Shown one piece after another: positions 34,594-43,652 of a DNA stretch of 64,000 nt. How positions within the stretch are numbered: the stretch's first letter is position 1; each line of letters opens with the position of its first letter. Under the pieces are notes generated by a model. It was not told the DNA's origin and searched no databases. It was given only the letters and a program-made list of their open reading frames with translations. Origin of the DNA: an uncultured Holophagaceae bacterium (GTDB lineage: Bacteria; Acidobacteriota; Holophagae; Holophagales; Holophagaceae); NCBI GenBank assembly GCA_903884655.1, contig CAISFO010000037.1, forward strand, positions 1-64,000, read 5' to 3'. The position numbers and the translations under genes are program-made.

Positions 34594-35632
34594 TGGGCAC
34601 GCACGACCGTCCATCTTCAGGCGTGGTGGCTGGCTCCTGTTGGCACTCCCGTTGTGGGTGTTCCTCTACGCCGTGATCCAAGGGGTATCGGAATGGTTGG
34701 CCTTCCACCTGCTGGGGCTCACCCCCAAGTCACACCTGGGTGATGCGGTCGCCTTCCTGGCCTATGACACTCCCAAGGTGTTGCTGCTCCTGACGCTGGT
34801 GGTCTTCATCGTCACCTTCATCCAGACCTTCGTGAGCCCAAACAAGGTGCGGGAGGCCCTTTCGAAGCGCCGTCCGGGCCTGGGCAATGCCCTGGCCTCG
34901 GTCTTCGGGATCGTCACGCCCTTCTGCTCCTGTTCGGCGGTCCCCCTGTTCATCGGATTCCTGCGGGCGGGGGTGCCCCTCGGCGTAACCTTCAGCTTTC
35001 TGGTGGCCGCGCCCATGATCAATGAGGTCGCCCTGGGGATGCTCTTCGCCATGTTCGGCTGGAAGATCGCTGCCATCTACGCCGGGACCGGCGTGGCCAT
35101 CGCCTTTACGTCCGGCCTCATCCTGGGCCAGCTTCGCATGGAACGTCACCTGGAGAGCTGGGTCCAAGACGCCTTGAATGCCCCCTCCCTGGGTGAGCTG
35201 GAGGACGAAAAGGTCACCCTGCCCGTCCGGATTGATCTGGCGGTTCAAGGGGTGATGGAGATCGTGGGCAAAGTCTGGCCCTACATCCTGGCCGGTATCG
35301 CCGTGGGGGCCTTCATCCACGGCTATGTGCCCGCCATCTTCATGGCGAGCCTGCTTGGCAATAACCACTGGTACAGCGTGCCCGTGGCTGTACTCATCGG
35401 CGTACCCCTCTACTCGAATGCCGCGGGGGTCATGCCCATCGTTGAGGCTCTGCTCAGCAAGGGCGCGGCCTTGGGTTCCACCCTGGCCTTCATGATGGCC
35501 GTGATCGGGTTGTCCCTGCCTGAAACCATTATCCTGCGCAAGGTCATGCGCCAGCCGCTCATCGCCACCTTCATCGGTGTTGTGGCTCTCGGCATCCTGC
35601 TGGTGGGCTACCTCTTCAATGCCATCCTCTAG
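34586..35632 (+). CDS. YraQ/DUF318-type permease
   Basis: This 348-residue integral membrane protein has about eight helices. The signature is TPFCSCSAVPLFIGFLRAGVP and a symmetric second half with GVPLYSNAAGVMPIVEALL. DUF318 proteins include ArsP, an organoarsenical exporter, and putative two-cysteine permeases. GTG 34586 overlaps the arsR-like gene by 8 bp and follows GTGAGG. Gene order ArsR / DUF318 / small thioredoxin is conserved in many bacteria. The substrate is unknown; arsenic or sulfur species are plausible. Confidence 0.85.
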   Translation: MSDGHARPSIFRRGGWLLLALPLWVFLYAVIQGVSEWLAFHLLGLTPKSHLGDAVAFLAYDTPKVLLLLTLVVFIVTFIQTFVSPNKVREALSKRRPGLGNALASVFGIVTPFCSCSAVPLFIGFLRAGVPLGVTFSFLVAAPMINEVALGMLFAMFGWKIAAIYAGTGVAIAFTSGLILGQLRMERHLESWVQDALNAPSLGELEDEKVTLPVRIDLAVQGVMEIVGKVWPYILAGIAVGAFIHGYVPAIFMASLLGNNHWYSVPVAVLIGVPLYSNAAGVMPIVEALLSKGAALGSTLAFMMAVIGLSLPETIILRKVMRQPLIATFIGVVALGILLVGYLFNAIL

Positions 35633-35640
35633 GAGTTCCC

Positions 35641-35874
35641 ATGCTCATCGAAGTCTTCGGTCCCGGCTGCATGAAGTGCCAGACCATGGAAAAGCACGCC
35701 AAGGAGGCTGTCGAAAAGTCCGGCGGGGAGCATCAGGTGGTGAAGATCTCCGACTACGCCGCCATGGCCAGCCGCGGCATCCTCAGCACCCCGGCCCTTG
35801 CCCTGGATGGCCGGCTCAAGTTTCAGGGCAGGGTGGCCAGCTCAGATGAGATCCTGGCCCTGCTCCAGGGCTGA
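35641..35874 (+). CDS. Small thioredoxin-like protein (TM0996/MTH895 type)
   Basis: This 77-residue protein has a redox-active motif C-M-K-C near the N-terminus (FGPGCMKCQTME) and the STPALALDGRLKFQGRV segment of the glutaredoxin-like family. It lies 8 bp after the permease, and such proteins are regularly paired with DUF318 permeases. It is probably a thiol-disulfide partner of that transport system. Confidence 0.88.
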   Translation: MLIEVFGPGCMKCQTMEKHAKEAVEKSGGEHQVVKISDYAAMASRGILSTPALALDGRLKFQGRVASSDEILALLQG

Positions 35875-35892
35875 AATCACACCGGTTGCCCT

Positions 35893-36504
35893 TCAGTCTC
35901 TCTGCGCCGTGGCCAGGAACACAGGGTAGTCCCGGCTCTCTTTGGAGGTAACGGTGGCGGTCCCCAGCTGAATCTGCCTGAAGCCAGCATCCTTCAGCCA
36001 GCCTTCGATGAGTTTTCGTGAAAATCCCCGGTGATGGACGCCCGTGACGTCCTCATGGAAGCTGCCATCCTCCTCGTCGAGGTCAGCCAGGGCCACCCTT
36101 CCACCCGAGCTGAGGCCATGCGCGAACCGGCTGAACAACGCCGGCACATCGGCAACGTGGTGGAGGGTCATGCTGCTCAAGATGAGGTCATAGGGACCGC
36201 GGAGATCCCCGTTGACCGCTTCATCCAACTGGATTAAGGGAACGGAGATCCCCTTGGCCTGAGCCTTCTCCGCCAGGGAGCGGAGCATGCCCGCTGAGGT
36301 GTCGGCGCCGGTGATGGAACCGACCGAAGGAGCCAATTCCAGGGTTATCAGGCCCGTGCCGCAACCGAAATCCAGGACCGCCTGGTCCTGGGAGAGGGTC
36401 AGCCGGGATGCGATGGCGCGCACTACGGCCTGCGCCAACAGCACTCGCCGCTCCGTGAGATCCCAGGTGGCCGCCGCCCGGTCAAATCGTTCGGTCCCTG
36501 TCAT
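35893..36504 (-). CDS. Class I SAM-dependent methyltransferase
   Basis: This 203-residue protein has a Rossmann fold and SAM motif I VLDFGCGTGLITLELAP (residues ~41-57). The GPYDLILSSMTLHHVADVPALF segment and a C-terminal extension have no family-specific sites. The substrate is unknown. It is convergent with the thioredoxin-like gene, separated by 18 bp. UbiE/arsenite methyltransferase-like enzymes share this fold, but the conserved As-binding cysteines are absent. Confidence 0.8.
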   Translation of the reverse strand: MTGTERFDRAAATWDLTERRVLLAQAVVRAIASRLTLSQDQAVLDFGCGTGLITLELAPSVGSITGADTSAGMLRSLAEKAQAKGISVPLIQLDEAVNGDLRGPYDLILSSMTLHHVADVPALFSRFAHGLSSGGRVALADLDEEDGSFHEDVTGVHHRGFSRKLIEGWLKDAGFRQIQLGTATVTSKESRDYPVFLATAQRD

Positions 36505-36565
36505 GCGGCCTCCCTCTGGTTTGATGCTGGGCCCCGGGCTGCCGGAGCACCATTGGGTTCCGGGT

Positions 36566-36772
36566 TCAGCGGGCCTTCACCGAGCAGGTGCTCCAACCGA
36601 ACAGGGTGTAGAGCGGGCAGGAGCCCAGGAGGCCGGTGGCCAATGGCACCAGGCCCAGATAGCCCCAGGGGGTCATGGGCCCCAGGAAGACCAGCGACAG
36701 CACGCCGAGGCCCACGGCGACACGCAGTACGCGCTCCACGGGATGTTCATTGGTGGGCAGGAGGTTGGCCAT
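36566..36772 (-). CDS. DUF2892 (YgaP-like) membrane protein
   Basis: This 68-residue protein has one or two hydrophobic segments and the family motifs NEHPVERVLRVAVG and GLLGSCPLYTLFGWSTC. DUF2892 domains occur alone or fused to rhodanese domains and are often next to sulfur transfer genes; a CoA-disulfide reductase with rhodanese domain lies 1.5 kb away. Function is unknown. Confidence 0.85.
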   Translation of the reverse strand: MANLLPTNEHPVERVLRVAVGLGVLSLVFLGPMTPWGYLGLVPLATGLLGSCPLYTLFGWSTCSVKAR

Positions 36773-36842
36773 GGTGGCTCCAGGTGAGGGACGGCGCGGG
36801 CCGTCGAGGTTGCGAAGAACAATCAGGTCGACTGGCCGCGGG

Positions 36843-37829
36843 TCATCCAGCCTTCAGCAGGCCCAGTTTCACGACAAACAGGCCCAAAGCGCCCACGAGC
36901 AGCCAGAGCACCAGACCCTGCAGGAAGGGCCGGAGCCCGACTTCACGAAGGGCTTCCCGGCTGAGCCCTGCCCCGATGAGGAACAGGGTCAGGACCAGCA
37001 CCCGGCGGGCCACCAGGGCGAGCAGATGGCCAGGCAACTGCAGGCCCGGAACAAAGGTGACGAGGGCGGCCATGCCCAGGAACCCCACGATGAACCAGGG
37101 CTTCTTCAACGGGGCCTCCGGGGAGGCCGGGCTCCGCCGCGAGACGAGCCAGCCCACGCCGAATGTGAGGGGCACGATCCAGAGGGCCCTGGCCAATTTG
37201 ACGGTGGTGGCCACTTCCAGGGCCCTGGGCCCGTAGGCCAGGCCCGCGCCCACCACAGAACTCGTATCGTGGATGGCCAGGGCCGACCAGAGGCCGAAGG
37301 CCTCCTGGCCCAGACCCGCCGCATGGCCAATGGGCGGAAAGACCACCAGGGCCACCGCGTTGAGCAGGAATACCGTCGCCAGGGCTACGGAGGTCTCCTG
37401 CTCCTTCGCTCGCAGCACCGGCGCCACGGCGGCGATGGCGCTGCCCCCGCAGATGGCCGTGCCCACGGAGATCAGCACCCCCGCGTCCCGTTCGACCTTG
37501 AGCAGCCGAGCCAACCACCAGCCCAGGAGCAGCACCAGCAGGATGCTGATGGCGGTGTAGCCGAGCCCTTGCAGCCCGGCCTTCGCCACGGCCAGCAGGT
37601 TCATCTCCGCCCCCAGTCCCACTACCGCGAGGGGCAGTAGATGGTGGATCCAGGCCTGAGTCAACCGCCGCGAGGGATTTCCCACCGTCACGGCCAGAAC
37701 AGCCCCGCCCACCAGGGCTGCGGCGGCCGGAGTCCACGGGGCGAGGGTGAGGGCAGCACCCACCAGGAGGCAGGCTGTTGCCATCCGTGGGGCGGCACCG
37801 GCCAGCGCTCCCGGTTCCGGGGAAGACAT
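36843..37829 (-). CDS. YeiH-family membrane transporter (putative sulfate exporter)
   Basis: This 328-residue membrane protein has about ten helices. YeiH/UPF0324 hallmarks are SVGTAICGGSAIAAVAPVL, the KEQETSVALATVFLLNAVAL segment and IHDTSSVVGAGLAYG. The family is annotated as putative sulfate exporter; biochemical evidence is limited. The ATG at 37829 is 5 bp after the thioesterase gene and it is likely co-transcribed with it. Confidence 0.85.
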   Translation of the reverse strand: MSSPEPGALAGAAPRMATACLLVGAALTLAPWTPAAAALVGGAVLAVTVGNPSRRLTQAWIHHLLPLAVVGLGAEMNLLAVAKAGLQGLGYTAISILLVLLLGWWLARLLKVERDAGVLISVGTAICGGSAIAAVAPVLRAKEQETSVALATVFLLNAVALVVFPPIGHAAGLGQEAFGLWSALAIHDTSSVVGAGLAYGPRALEVATTVKLARALWIVPLTFGVGWLVSRRSPASPEAPLKKPWFIVGFLGMAALVTFVPGLQLPGHLLALVARRVLVLTLFLIGAGLSREALREVGLRPFLQGLVLWLLVGALGLFVVKLGLLKAG

Positions 37830-37833
37830 GGCT

Positions 37834-38307
37834 TCAAGCCTTGGCACCAAAGTTCTCCGGCATCTGGGCTGCGACCACCTCGCCGCGGGCGGTGAGCTTG
37901 CCAAAGGCCGACACCGTGGCCTCGATTACCACCTTCCGGCCCCGGATCTCCTTCACCCTGCCCCGGATCTCCAACTCGCCATCAAGAGGCGTGGGCGCCA
38001 GGTAGTCCACATGCAGACTGGCTGTCACGAAGCGGAAGGCCGGCAGGCTGTCCATGGGGCGCCCCTCCTGGCGGTACATGGCCGCCGCCGCGGTGCCGGT
38101 GCTGTGGCAGTCGATGAGGGAGGCGATGAGGCCGCCGTAGACATAGCCCGGGCTGGCCGTGTGCTCGGGCCAGGGGCGGAACCGGGTCACGGATTCCTCG
38201 CCCTCCCAGAAGGTGCGGATCTTCAGGCCATGCTCGTTCAACCGGCCGCAGCCGTGGCAGTGGGCCACGTTCTCGGGATAGAAGTCCTGGAAAGCGGGTC
38301 CGCTCAT
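37834..38307 (-). CDS. PaaI-like hotdog thioesterase
   Basis: This 157-residue hotdog-fold protein has AHCHGCGRLNEHGLKIRTFW near the N-terminus, a Cys-x2-Cys style pattern seen in some such proteins. YVYGGLIASLIDCHSTGTA contains the Asp and His/Gly elements typical of the PaaI group. It is likely a CoA-thioester hydrolase; the substrate is unknown. The ATG overlaps the CoA-disulfide reductase stop (ATGA). Confidence 0.85.
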   Translation of the reverse strand: MSGPAFQDFYPENVAHCHGCGRLNEHGLKIRTFWEGEESVTRFRPWPEHTASPGYVYGGLIASLIDCHSTGTAAAAMYRQEGRPMDSLPAFRFVTASLHVDYLAPTPLDGELEIRGRVKEIRGRKVVIEATVSAFGKLTARGEVVAAQMPENFGAKA

Positions 38308-40007
38308 GTGGCGTCCATGGGCTGGGCGCAGCCACAGGAGGCGGCCGTGGTGTGGGTGCCCTTCCACAGGGCGTAGCGGCGGTAACCGCCTGAGAGGTTG
38401 CGGACTCTGAACCCGCGCTGGGCCAGGATCCGGGCGGCGAGGTAGCCCCGCAGTCCCACCTGGCAGTAGACCAGGTACTCCTTGTCCACCGGCAGACCCG
38501 GCAGCAGGCCCCGCAGGTCATCCACCGGCAGGAGGCGGGAACCGGGGATGGCGCCATTGGCATGCTCTTGGGGGCTCCGCACGTCCACCAGAACCTGGTC
38601 CGGTCCGAGCCCGGCCAGTTCCTCCGGCTCCCAGAGCTCCACATCGCCCCGCAACACGTTCGCGGCCACGAAACCCGCCATGTTCACCGGGTCCTTGGCA
38701 CTGCCGTAGGGCGGCGCGTAGCAGAGCTCCAGATCCTCCAGATCATAGACCGTGAGACCCGCCCGCAGGGCCACCGCCAGCACGTCGATGCGCTTGTCCA
38801 CCCCGGTGGCGCCCACGGCCTGGGCCCCCAGGATCCGGCCGTCCCCCGGGGCGAAGAGCAGCTTCAAGGTGATGGAGCAGGCCCCTGGGTAGTAGGTGGC
38901 GTGGTCGGCAGGATGCACATAGATGCGCTTGTAGGCGATCCCCTTGCGCTGGAGGGCTGATTCGCTCAACCCCGTCATGGCGAAAGTGAGGCCGAACACC
39001 TTGCAGATGGCTGTGCCCTGGGTGGCCTTGTAGCGGCTGTTCCGGCCCAGGATGACCTCCGCGGCGATGCGGCCCTGACGGTTTGCTGGGCCGGCCAAGG
39101 GGATGAGGGCGGGTTCGCCGCTCACGAATTCACGGACTTCCACGGCATCACCCACGGCGTAGATGTGTGGGTCGCTGGTGCGCATGCTGTCGTCCACCAG
39201 GATGCCGCCGATGGAGCCCAGCGCCAGTCCCGCGGTCTGCGCGAGGCGAGTTTCCGGGCGCACGCCTACGCTGAGCACTGCCAGTTCGCAGGCGATCCGC
39301 ATCCCGTCGTCCAGCACCGCCACAAGTCCTGCCCCGGCCCCCTCGAAGGCCGCGACCGAGCGCCCCAGATGCAGGTCCACGCCCTGCCGCGCCAACTCCT
39401 CCTGCAGGGGAAAGGCCATCTCCGCATCGGCCACGGCCAGCACCTGGGGCAGCCGTTCCACCAGGGTCACGGCCAAGCCTCGATGGCGCAGCTGCTCCGC
39501 CATTTCGAGGCCGATGTAGCCGGCACCCACCACCAAGGCCCGTCCTTCAGGATGGTGAGCGGCCCGAGCGAGGATGGAGTCCATGTCTTCCAGATTGCGC
39601 AAAGTGAAGATCCCCTCCAGATCCACACCAGGCACTGGCGGACGAATGGGTGCGGCACCCGGGCTGAGGATCAGGGCGTCATAGGGTTCCCGGACTTCCT
39701 CGCCGGTCACCAGGTTCCGGGCCACCACCTGGCGGGCGGCCACATCGATGGCGATGGCCTCGTTGCGGACCCGCACGTCGATCCCGAACCGGGCCTTCAG
39801 GCTCTGGGGCGTCTGCAGCAGCAGCTTCGCCCGGTCGGCGATCAGGCCGCCGATGTGGTACGGCAGTCCGCAGTTGGCGAAGGAGACATGAGGACCCCTC
39901 TCGAGCAGCACGATGCTGGCATTCTCCGAGAGCCGACGGGCCCTGGCGGCGGCACTGGCGCCGCCTGCGACGCCGCCGATGATCACGATTCGAGGGACAC
40001 CCGACAT
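38304..40007 (-). CDS. CoA-disulfide reductase with C-terminal rhodanese domain
   Basis: This 567-residue flavoenzyme has the FAD motif IVIIGGVAGGASAAARARR (residues 7-25) and the catalytic cysteine C46 in SFANCGLPYHIGG. An NAD(P)H-binding GxGxxG segment is in the middle and a dimerisation domain follows. The rhodanese domain (about 465-567) has the active Cys C515 (VYCQVGLRGYLA). Such fusions act on CoA-disulfides or CoA-persulfides and fit a sulfur-reduction role. AAGGAAGG precedes the ATG. It leads an operon with the thioesterase and YeiH-like genes. Confidence 0.92.
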   Translation of the reverse strand: MSGVPRIVIIGGVAGGASAAARARRLSENASIVLLERGPHVSFANCGLPYHIGGLIADRAKLLLQTPQSLKARFGIDVRVRNEAIAIDVAARQVVARNLVTGEEVREPYDALILSPGAAPIRPPVPGVDLEGIFTLRNLEDMDSILARAAHHPEGRALVVGAGYIGLEMAEQLRHRGLAVTLVERLPQVLAVADAEMAFPLQEELARQGVDLHLGRSVAAFEGAGAGLVAVLDDGMRIACELAVLSVGVRPETRLAQTAGLALGSIGGILVDDSMRTSDPHIYAVGDAVEVREFVSGEPALIPLAGPANRQGRIAAEVILGRNSRYKATQGTAICKVFGLTFAMTGLSESALQRKGIAYKRIYVHPADHATYYPGACSITLKLLFAPGDGRILGAQAVGATGVDKRIDVLAVALRAGLTVYDLEDLELCYAPPYGSAKDPVNMAGFVAANVLRGDVELWEPEELAGLGPDQVLVDVRSPQEHANGAIPGSRLLPVDDLRGLLPGLPVDKEYLVYCQVGLRGYLAARILAQRGFRVRNLSGGYRRYALWKGTHTTAASCGCAQPMDAT

Positions 40008-40066
40008 GGCCTTCCTTTCGAGGGGAGGCAAGTCAATCCCCAACGTTCGCACAAGTATAATCACTT

Positions 40067-40092
40067 GGTTATTAATTCATTATAAAATAACC
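40067..40092. promoter_or_regulatory. Palindrome in the divergent promoter region
   Basis: GGTTATT (40067-40073) and AATAACC (40086-40092) form a perfect 7-bp dyad with a 12-base spacer in an AT-rich island between the divergent CoA-disulfide reductase and sigma-54 regulator genes. It is a candidate operator shared by both genes. Confidence 0.55.
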
Positions 40093-40202
40093 GGATCAGG
40101 CTCGACCCTTGCCTGGGTGGGTCCAGAAACGGACACACCCTTTGAAGAACAAGGCCCAACCGGCTGCTGGACAAAGGCTTGACCCGCGCCCAGCATGGAG
40201 TC

Positions 40203-41582
40203 ATGCGCGCTCCCACAACCATCCTCCTGGTGGATGACGAGCCGGGTATCCGGCGGTCCCTGGGCGAAGCCCTGAAGGACGAGGGGTACCATGTGGTGAA
40301 GGCCGAGCGGGGCGAGCATGCCATCGACCTGCTGCAGAACCCCGATGGCGAGGGCCTGCAGCTGATGCTGCTGGATGTCTGGCTGCCGGGGCAGGATGGC
40401 CTCGAGACGCTGAAGCAGGCCAAGCAGCTGCGGCCGGATCTGCCGGTGGTGATGATCTCGGGCCACGCCAGCATCGATACGGCCATGCAGGCCACCAAGC
40501 TGGGCGCCTTCGACTTCCTGGAAAAACCAATCGATCTGGACCGCCTGCTCCTGGTGGTGAGCAACGCCCTGCGCCAGTCGCGGCTGGAGCAGGAGAACCA
40601 GCGGCTGCTGGCCGAAGTGGAGGGCGGCCGCTTCTTCCTGGCGGACAGCCCCGCCATGAAACGGCTCATGGCCGACGTGGCCCTGGTGGCGCCCACGGAG
40701 GGCCGCGTTCTGCTCACGGGCGAGAATGGCAGCGGCAAGGAGGAGGTGGCCCGGCTCATCCACCTGCAAAGCCCCCGCAGGGACGCCCCCTTCATCGAGG
40801 TGAACTGCGCGGCCATTCCCGAGGAATTGATCGAAAGTGAGCTGTTTGGTCACCAGAAGGGGGCCTTCACCGGCGCCGTCCGGGACCAGAAGGGCAAGTT
40901 CCGCGAGGCCGACGGCGGCACCCTCTTCCTGGACGAGGTGGGCGACATGTCGCTCAAGACCCAGGCCAAGGTGCTCCGGGCCCTCCAGGAAGGCCGCGTG
41001 GAGCCCGTGGGCGGGGGCGGCACGGTGGGCGTGGACGTGCGCGTCATCACCGCCACCAACAAGGACCTGGCCGGGGAGATCACCCGGGGCCGCTTCCGCG
41101 AGGACCTCTACTTCCGCCTGGCGGTGGTGCCTCTCCGCATTCCCGCCCTCCGGGAGCGCCCCGAGGACATTCTGCCCCTGGCGGAGGCCTTCATCTCCAG
41201 GATCGCCCGCCAGTATGGGCGCCCGCCCCGGCACCTGGGGCCCGAGGCCAAGGACACGCTGTTGCGCCACGACTGGCCCGGCAATGTGCGCGAGCTGAAG
41301 AACCTAATGGAGCGGGCCGTCATCCTGGGCCGCGGCAGCGAGATCGGCCCCCGGGACCTGGGGCCCCTGGCCGCCCGGAACATCGCCGAGCAGGATCCCT
41401 TCTCTTTCCCGGAATTCGGCAGCCTCAAGGAGGGCAAGGACTGGTTCGAGACCCAGTACCTCCAGCGCGAGATGCGCTTCCAGAACGGCAACATGACCCG
41501 GGTCGCCGAGCGCGTGGGCATGGACCGCTCCAACCTCTACAAGCGCCTCAAGGCCCTGGGCATCGAGCCCAGGGAGAGCTAG
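40203..41582 (+). CDS. NtrC-family sigma-54-dependent response regulator
   Basis: This is a 459-residue regulator. The receiver domain is residues 1-120 with D58 as phosphoacceptor (LLDVWLPGQDG). The AAA+ domain has TGENGSGKEEVA (Walker A) and the sigma-54 contact motif GAFTGA; FLDEVGDM is Walker B. The C-terminal Fis-type helix-turn-helix is NMTRVAERVGMDRSNLYKRL. It activates sigma-54 promoters. No sensor kinase is adjacent; the NtrY-like kinase at 58 kb is a possible but unproven partner. The start may be the TTG at 40179; the ATG at 40203 has better context. Confidence 0.93.
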   Translation: MRAPTTILLVDDEPGIRRSLGEALKDEGYHVVKAERGEHAIDLLQNPDGEGLQLMLLDVWLPGQDGLETLKQAKQLRPDLPVVMISGHASIDTAMQATKLGAFDFLEKPIDLDRLLLVVSNALRQSRLEQENQRLLAEVEGGRFFLADSPAMKRLMADVALVAPTEGRVLLTGENGSGKEEVARLIHLQSPRRDAPFIEVNCAAIPEELIESELFGHQKGAFTGAVRDQKGKFREADGGTLFLDEVGDMSLKTQAKVLRALQEGRVEPVGGGGTVGVDVRVITATNKDLAGEITRGRFREDLYFRLAVVPLRIPALRERPEDILPLAEAFISRIARQYGRPPRHLGPEAKDTLLRHDWPGNVRELKNLMERAVILGRGSEIGPRDLGPLAARNIAEQDPFSFPEFGSLKEGKDWFETQYLQREMRFQNGNMTRVAERVGMDRSNLYKRLKALGIEPRES

Positions 41583-41593
41583 GCGGGTGGGCC

Positions 41594-41995
41594 GTGAGTG
41601 ACAAGAAGTGGTTCAAGATCGGAGAGGCAGCCAAGCTCGTCGGCGTCGGCCCCAAGGACCTCCGCTACTGGGAAGACGTCATTGCCGACATCAAGCCGCG
41701 ACGCAGCAAGGGCAACCTCCGCTACTACCACCTGGACGAGCTGCCCCGCCTGAAGCGCATCAAGGCCTGGCTGAGCGAAGGGCTTACCGTGGCCGACTGT
41801 GCCGAACTGCTGGCCCACGGCCATCTGGTGCAACGCCTGGATCTCGGCCTTGAAGAAGACGAACTGCCTGCGGCCCCGGCCCAGAAACCGAAGCCCGCCT
41901 TCCCCCGGCTCCTCCGCACCAGCACCGACCTCCAGCCCATCCTCAAATCCATGCGAGCGCTCTACGAACGCCTGTCCACCACACCCAAACCTTGA
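41594..41995 (+). CDS. MerR-family transcriptional regulator
   Basis: This 133-residue protein has an N-terminal MerR winged helix ([20 protein letters not shown]) followed by a second helix pair ([19 protein letters not shown]). The C-terminal region lacks metal-binding cysteines and ends in a low-complexity Pro-rich stretch. It starts 11 bp after the sigma-54 regulator. It may repress or activate a nearby gene, but no target is visible. Confidence 0.82.
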   Translation: MSDKKWFKIGEAAKLVGVGPKDLRYWEDVIADIKPRRSKGNLRYYHLDELPRLKRIKAWLSEGLTVADCAELLAHGHLVQRLDLGLEEDELPAAPAQKPKPAFPRLLRTSTDLQPILKSMRALYERLSTTPKP

Positions 41996-42030
41996 CCCCA
42001 GGCCCAAGCCGTTCTACAGTCAAAGGTTCA

Positions 42031-42107
<77 letters not shown>

Positions 42108-42118
42108 AAAACACCTAG

Positions 42119-42154
42119 AAGGGCCAAGACTTACAAGTCTTGGCCCTTTGCCTT
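42119..42154 (+). terminator. Rho-independent terminator after tRNA-Pro
   Basis: AAGGGCCAAGACTT (42119-42132) and AAGTCTTGGCCCTT (42135-42148) form a perfect 14-bp stem with an AC loop, followed by TGCCTTTT. Confidence 0.88.
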
Positions 42155-42446
42155 TTGGCTCCATGTCCACTACCTGTCCAAAACCCATCCCCGGATTGTC
42201 TCGGAAAGTGGCGGCTTCGCAGGGACGATGAGGGTCAAAGCCTCCTGCCCCCATTCCTCCACTCTCGTGTCCGCCATAGCTTCGGACGACCTAAACGCTT
42301 AGAGGGCAGGTGGCCAAAGGAACGGCCCCGGCTCGAACTGGCTGGAAGCCTGAATTCTTTTCACCGAGCAGGGATTTGTGCATTTCCATCCGGAGCGCCG
42401 TGGGTTTTTGAATGGCTCTCCTCTCCAGTGATAACCTCCCCTTCAA
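42155..42446. other. Gap between tRNA-Pro and the first accessory gene
   Basis: About 290 bp without a supported gene. No integrase gene, attachment repeat or copy of the tRNA 3' end is visible. Base composition falls towards the unknown gene that follows. Confidence 0.4.
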
Positions 42447-42470
42447 ATGTGTGACTTATCGGGAGAGTTC

Positions 42471-43577
42471 GTGTCCGTCGAAAACAGCCAGCAGTCACCT
42501 GACCCCCTTGACGACAAAGGGATTCAGAAGGCGCTGAAAATCCTTAAAAAGCTCGATGAAATGGCTGACGGAGTGAGGCTGAGCCGCAAAGGAGCTTGGG
42601 GTGCCATCGTCCGTGCAGCCGAAGCCTATAAAAAGGAAATGGCCGATTATGAGGCTTCAACCAATTCCTCGATCCTCAGTCAAAATCTGGAGCAGTTGTC
42701 CAAAGATATCGCGTCACTCGCAGGGAAACTCGCCGCATTGAACCCCGAGGCCCAGGCCAGGTTATCCAGAATTCCCTCTGACCACTTGTGGCCACAGGAT
42801 CTGAGTCAAACCAAGCTCAAGTGGCCCTACCTACTCCCACTCGGACTGGAGAAAGCTCGACAACTTGCTGATGACCTGGGCTCAGGACTCTCTTCTGATG
42901 ACGAGGATTTTATTCAGTCCAGAGCCTACTATCTGGTGCCTTCATTCTGTTCAACACCCTTAGCAGCCACTCCCTTGGTCTCGGAACTCCAAGCTCTCGC
43001 CGCCGTCCTGTATCGGGCAAGCTCACTCAATCAGCAAGCAAAAGAGGATGGCACTGCCGAGAAGGGTTATAGGGAATCCCATATGCACCCTACTCACCTT
43101 TTGATCCGGGAATGCGATGCGATCCTCACCGCTGTTGAGGGAATGGAGCCAACAGCTCTTTATGAATCTCTGAGACAGAAAAAGGCTAACTGGCAGACTC
43201 ATCCGAAACTTCGTGCCTTTGCCGTAAAAGTCTACGAGTCCGCAACAGGGGTTTCACAGGCATATACTGCTATCGATGGACATCTGCGTGATTACCGAAA
43301 TTCCTACCAAAAATCCATCGATGTCCATCCGTGGGTTTTGCGCACGCTCCGGGTGGCAGAACTCCTGCGGACTGATCTTGAATCGGCATCTGAGCCTCAG
43401 CAGGCTGCCTGCTCAGGCCGATTAGCTGAGCTTGTTGACATATCTAAAAGATTCCACCCGCTCTCTGAATTCCAGGTCACGGAAATGACCGGGTCAAATG
43501 GGGAGAAACTGGCCCCAGAGGCGGCGCTCCAACTGAGCCACAAGAAGCGGGTGAAGGGGCGGACCCACCTCAGCTGA
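42471..43577 (+). CDS. Unrecognised accessory protein (368 residues)
   Basis: I do not recognise this gene. It is mostly helical, with Leu/Ala-rich heptad-like stretches (IQKALKILKKLDEMADGV, LSQNLEQLSKDIASLAGKL), and has no signal peptide or membrane span. GC content and codon choice are visibly lower than those of flanking chromosomal genes, which indicates recent transfer. GTG at 42471 has GGGAG upstream; an ATG at 42447 in the same frame adds eight residues. The gene ends just before the IS66-family element, so its final codons may come from the insertion edge. Its position by a tRNA gene next to transposases is typical of cargo or defence genes, but no such function can be claimed. Confidence 0.6.
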   Translation: MSVENSQQSPDPLDDKGIQKALKILKKLDEMADGVRLSRKGAWGAIVRAAEAYKKEMADYEASTNSSILSQNLEQLSKDIASLAGKLAALNPEAQARLSRIPSDHLWPQDLSQTKLKWPYLLPLGLEKARQLADDLGSGLSSDDEDFIQSRAYYLVPSFCSTPLAATPLVSELQALAAVLYRASSLNQQAKEDGTAEKGYRESHMHPTHLLIRECDAILTAVEGMEPTALYESLRQKKANWQTHPKLRAFAVKVYESATGVSQAYTAIDGHLRDYRNSYQKSIDVHPWVLRTLRVAELLRTDLESASEPQQAACSGRLAELVDISKRFHPLSEFQVTEMTGSNGEKLAPEAALQLSHKKRVKGRTHLS

Positions 43578-43652
43578 AATGTGAGGTGACGGCAAGCGTG
43601 CGTGAAACCCCTGGCTGATGGCCGGTAGCCTCATGGGTCCCAAGGAGGACCC

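Noticed and set aside
42140..42454. 104-residue frame after tRNA-Pro
   Set aside because: It starts inside the tRNA terminator and has no recognised motif or site; no integrase features.
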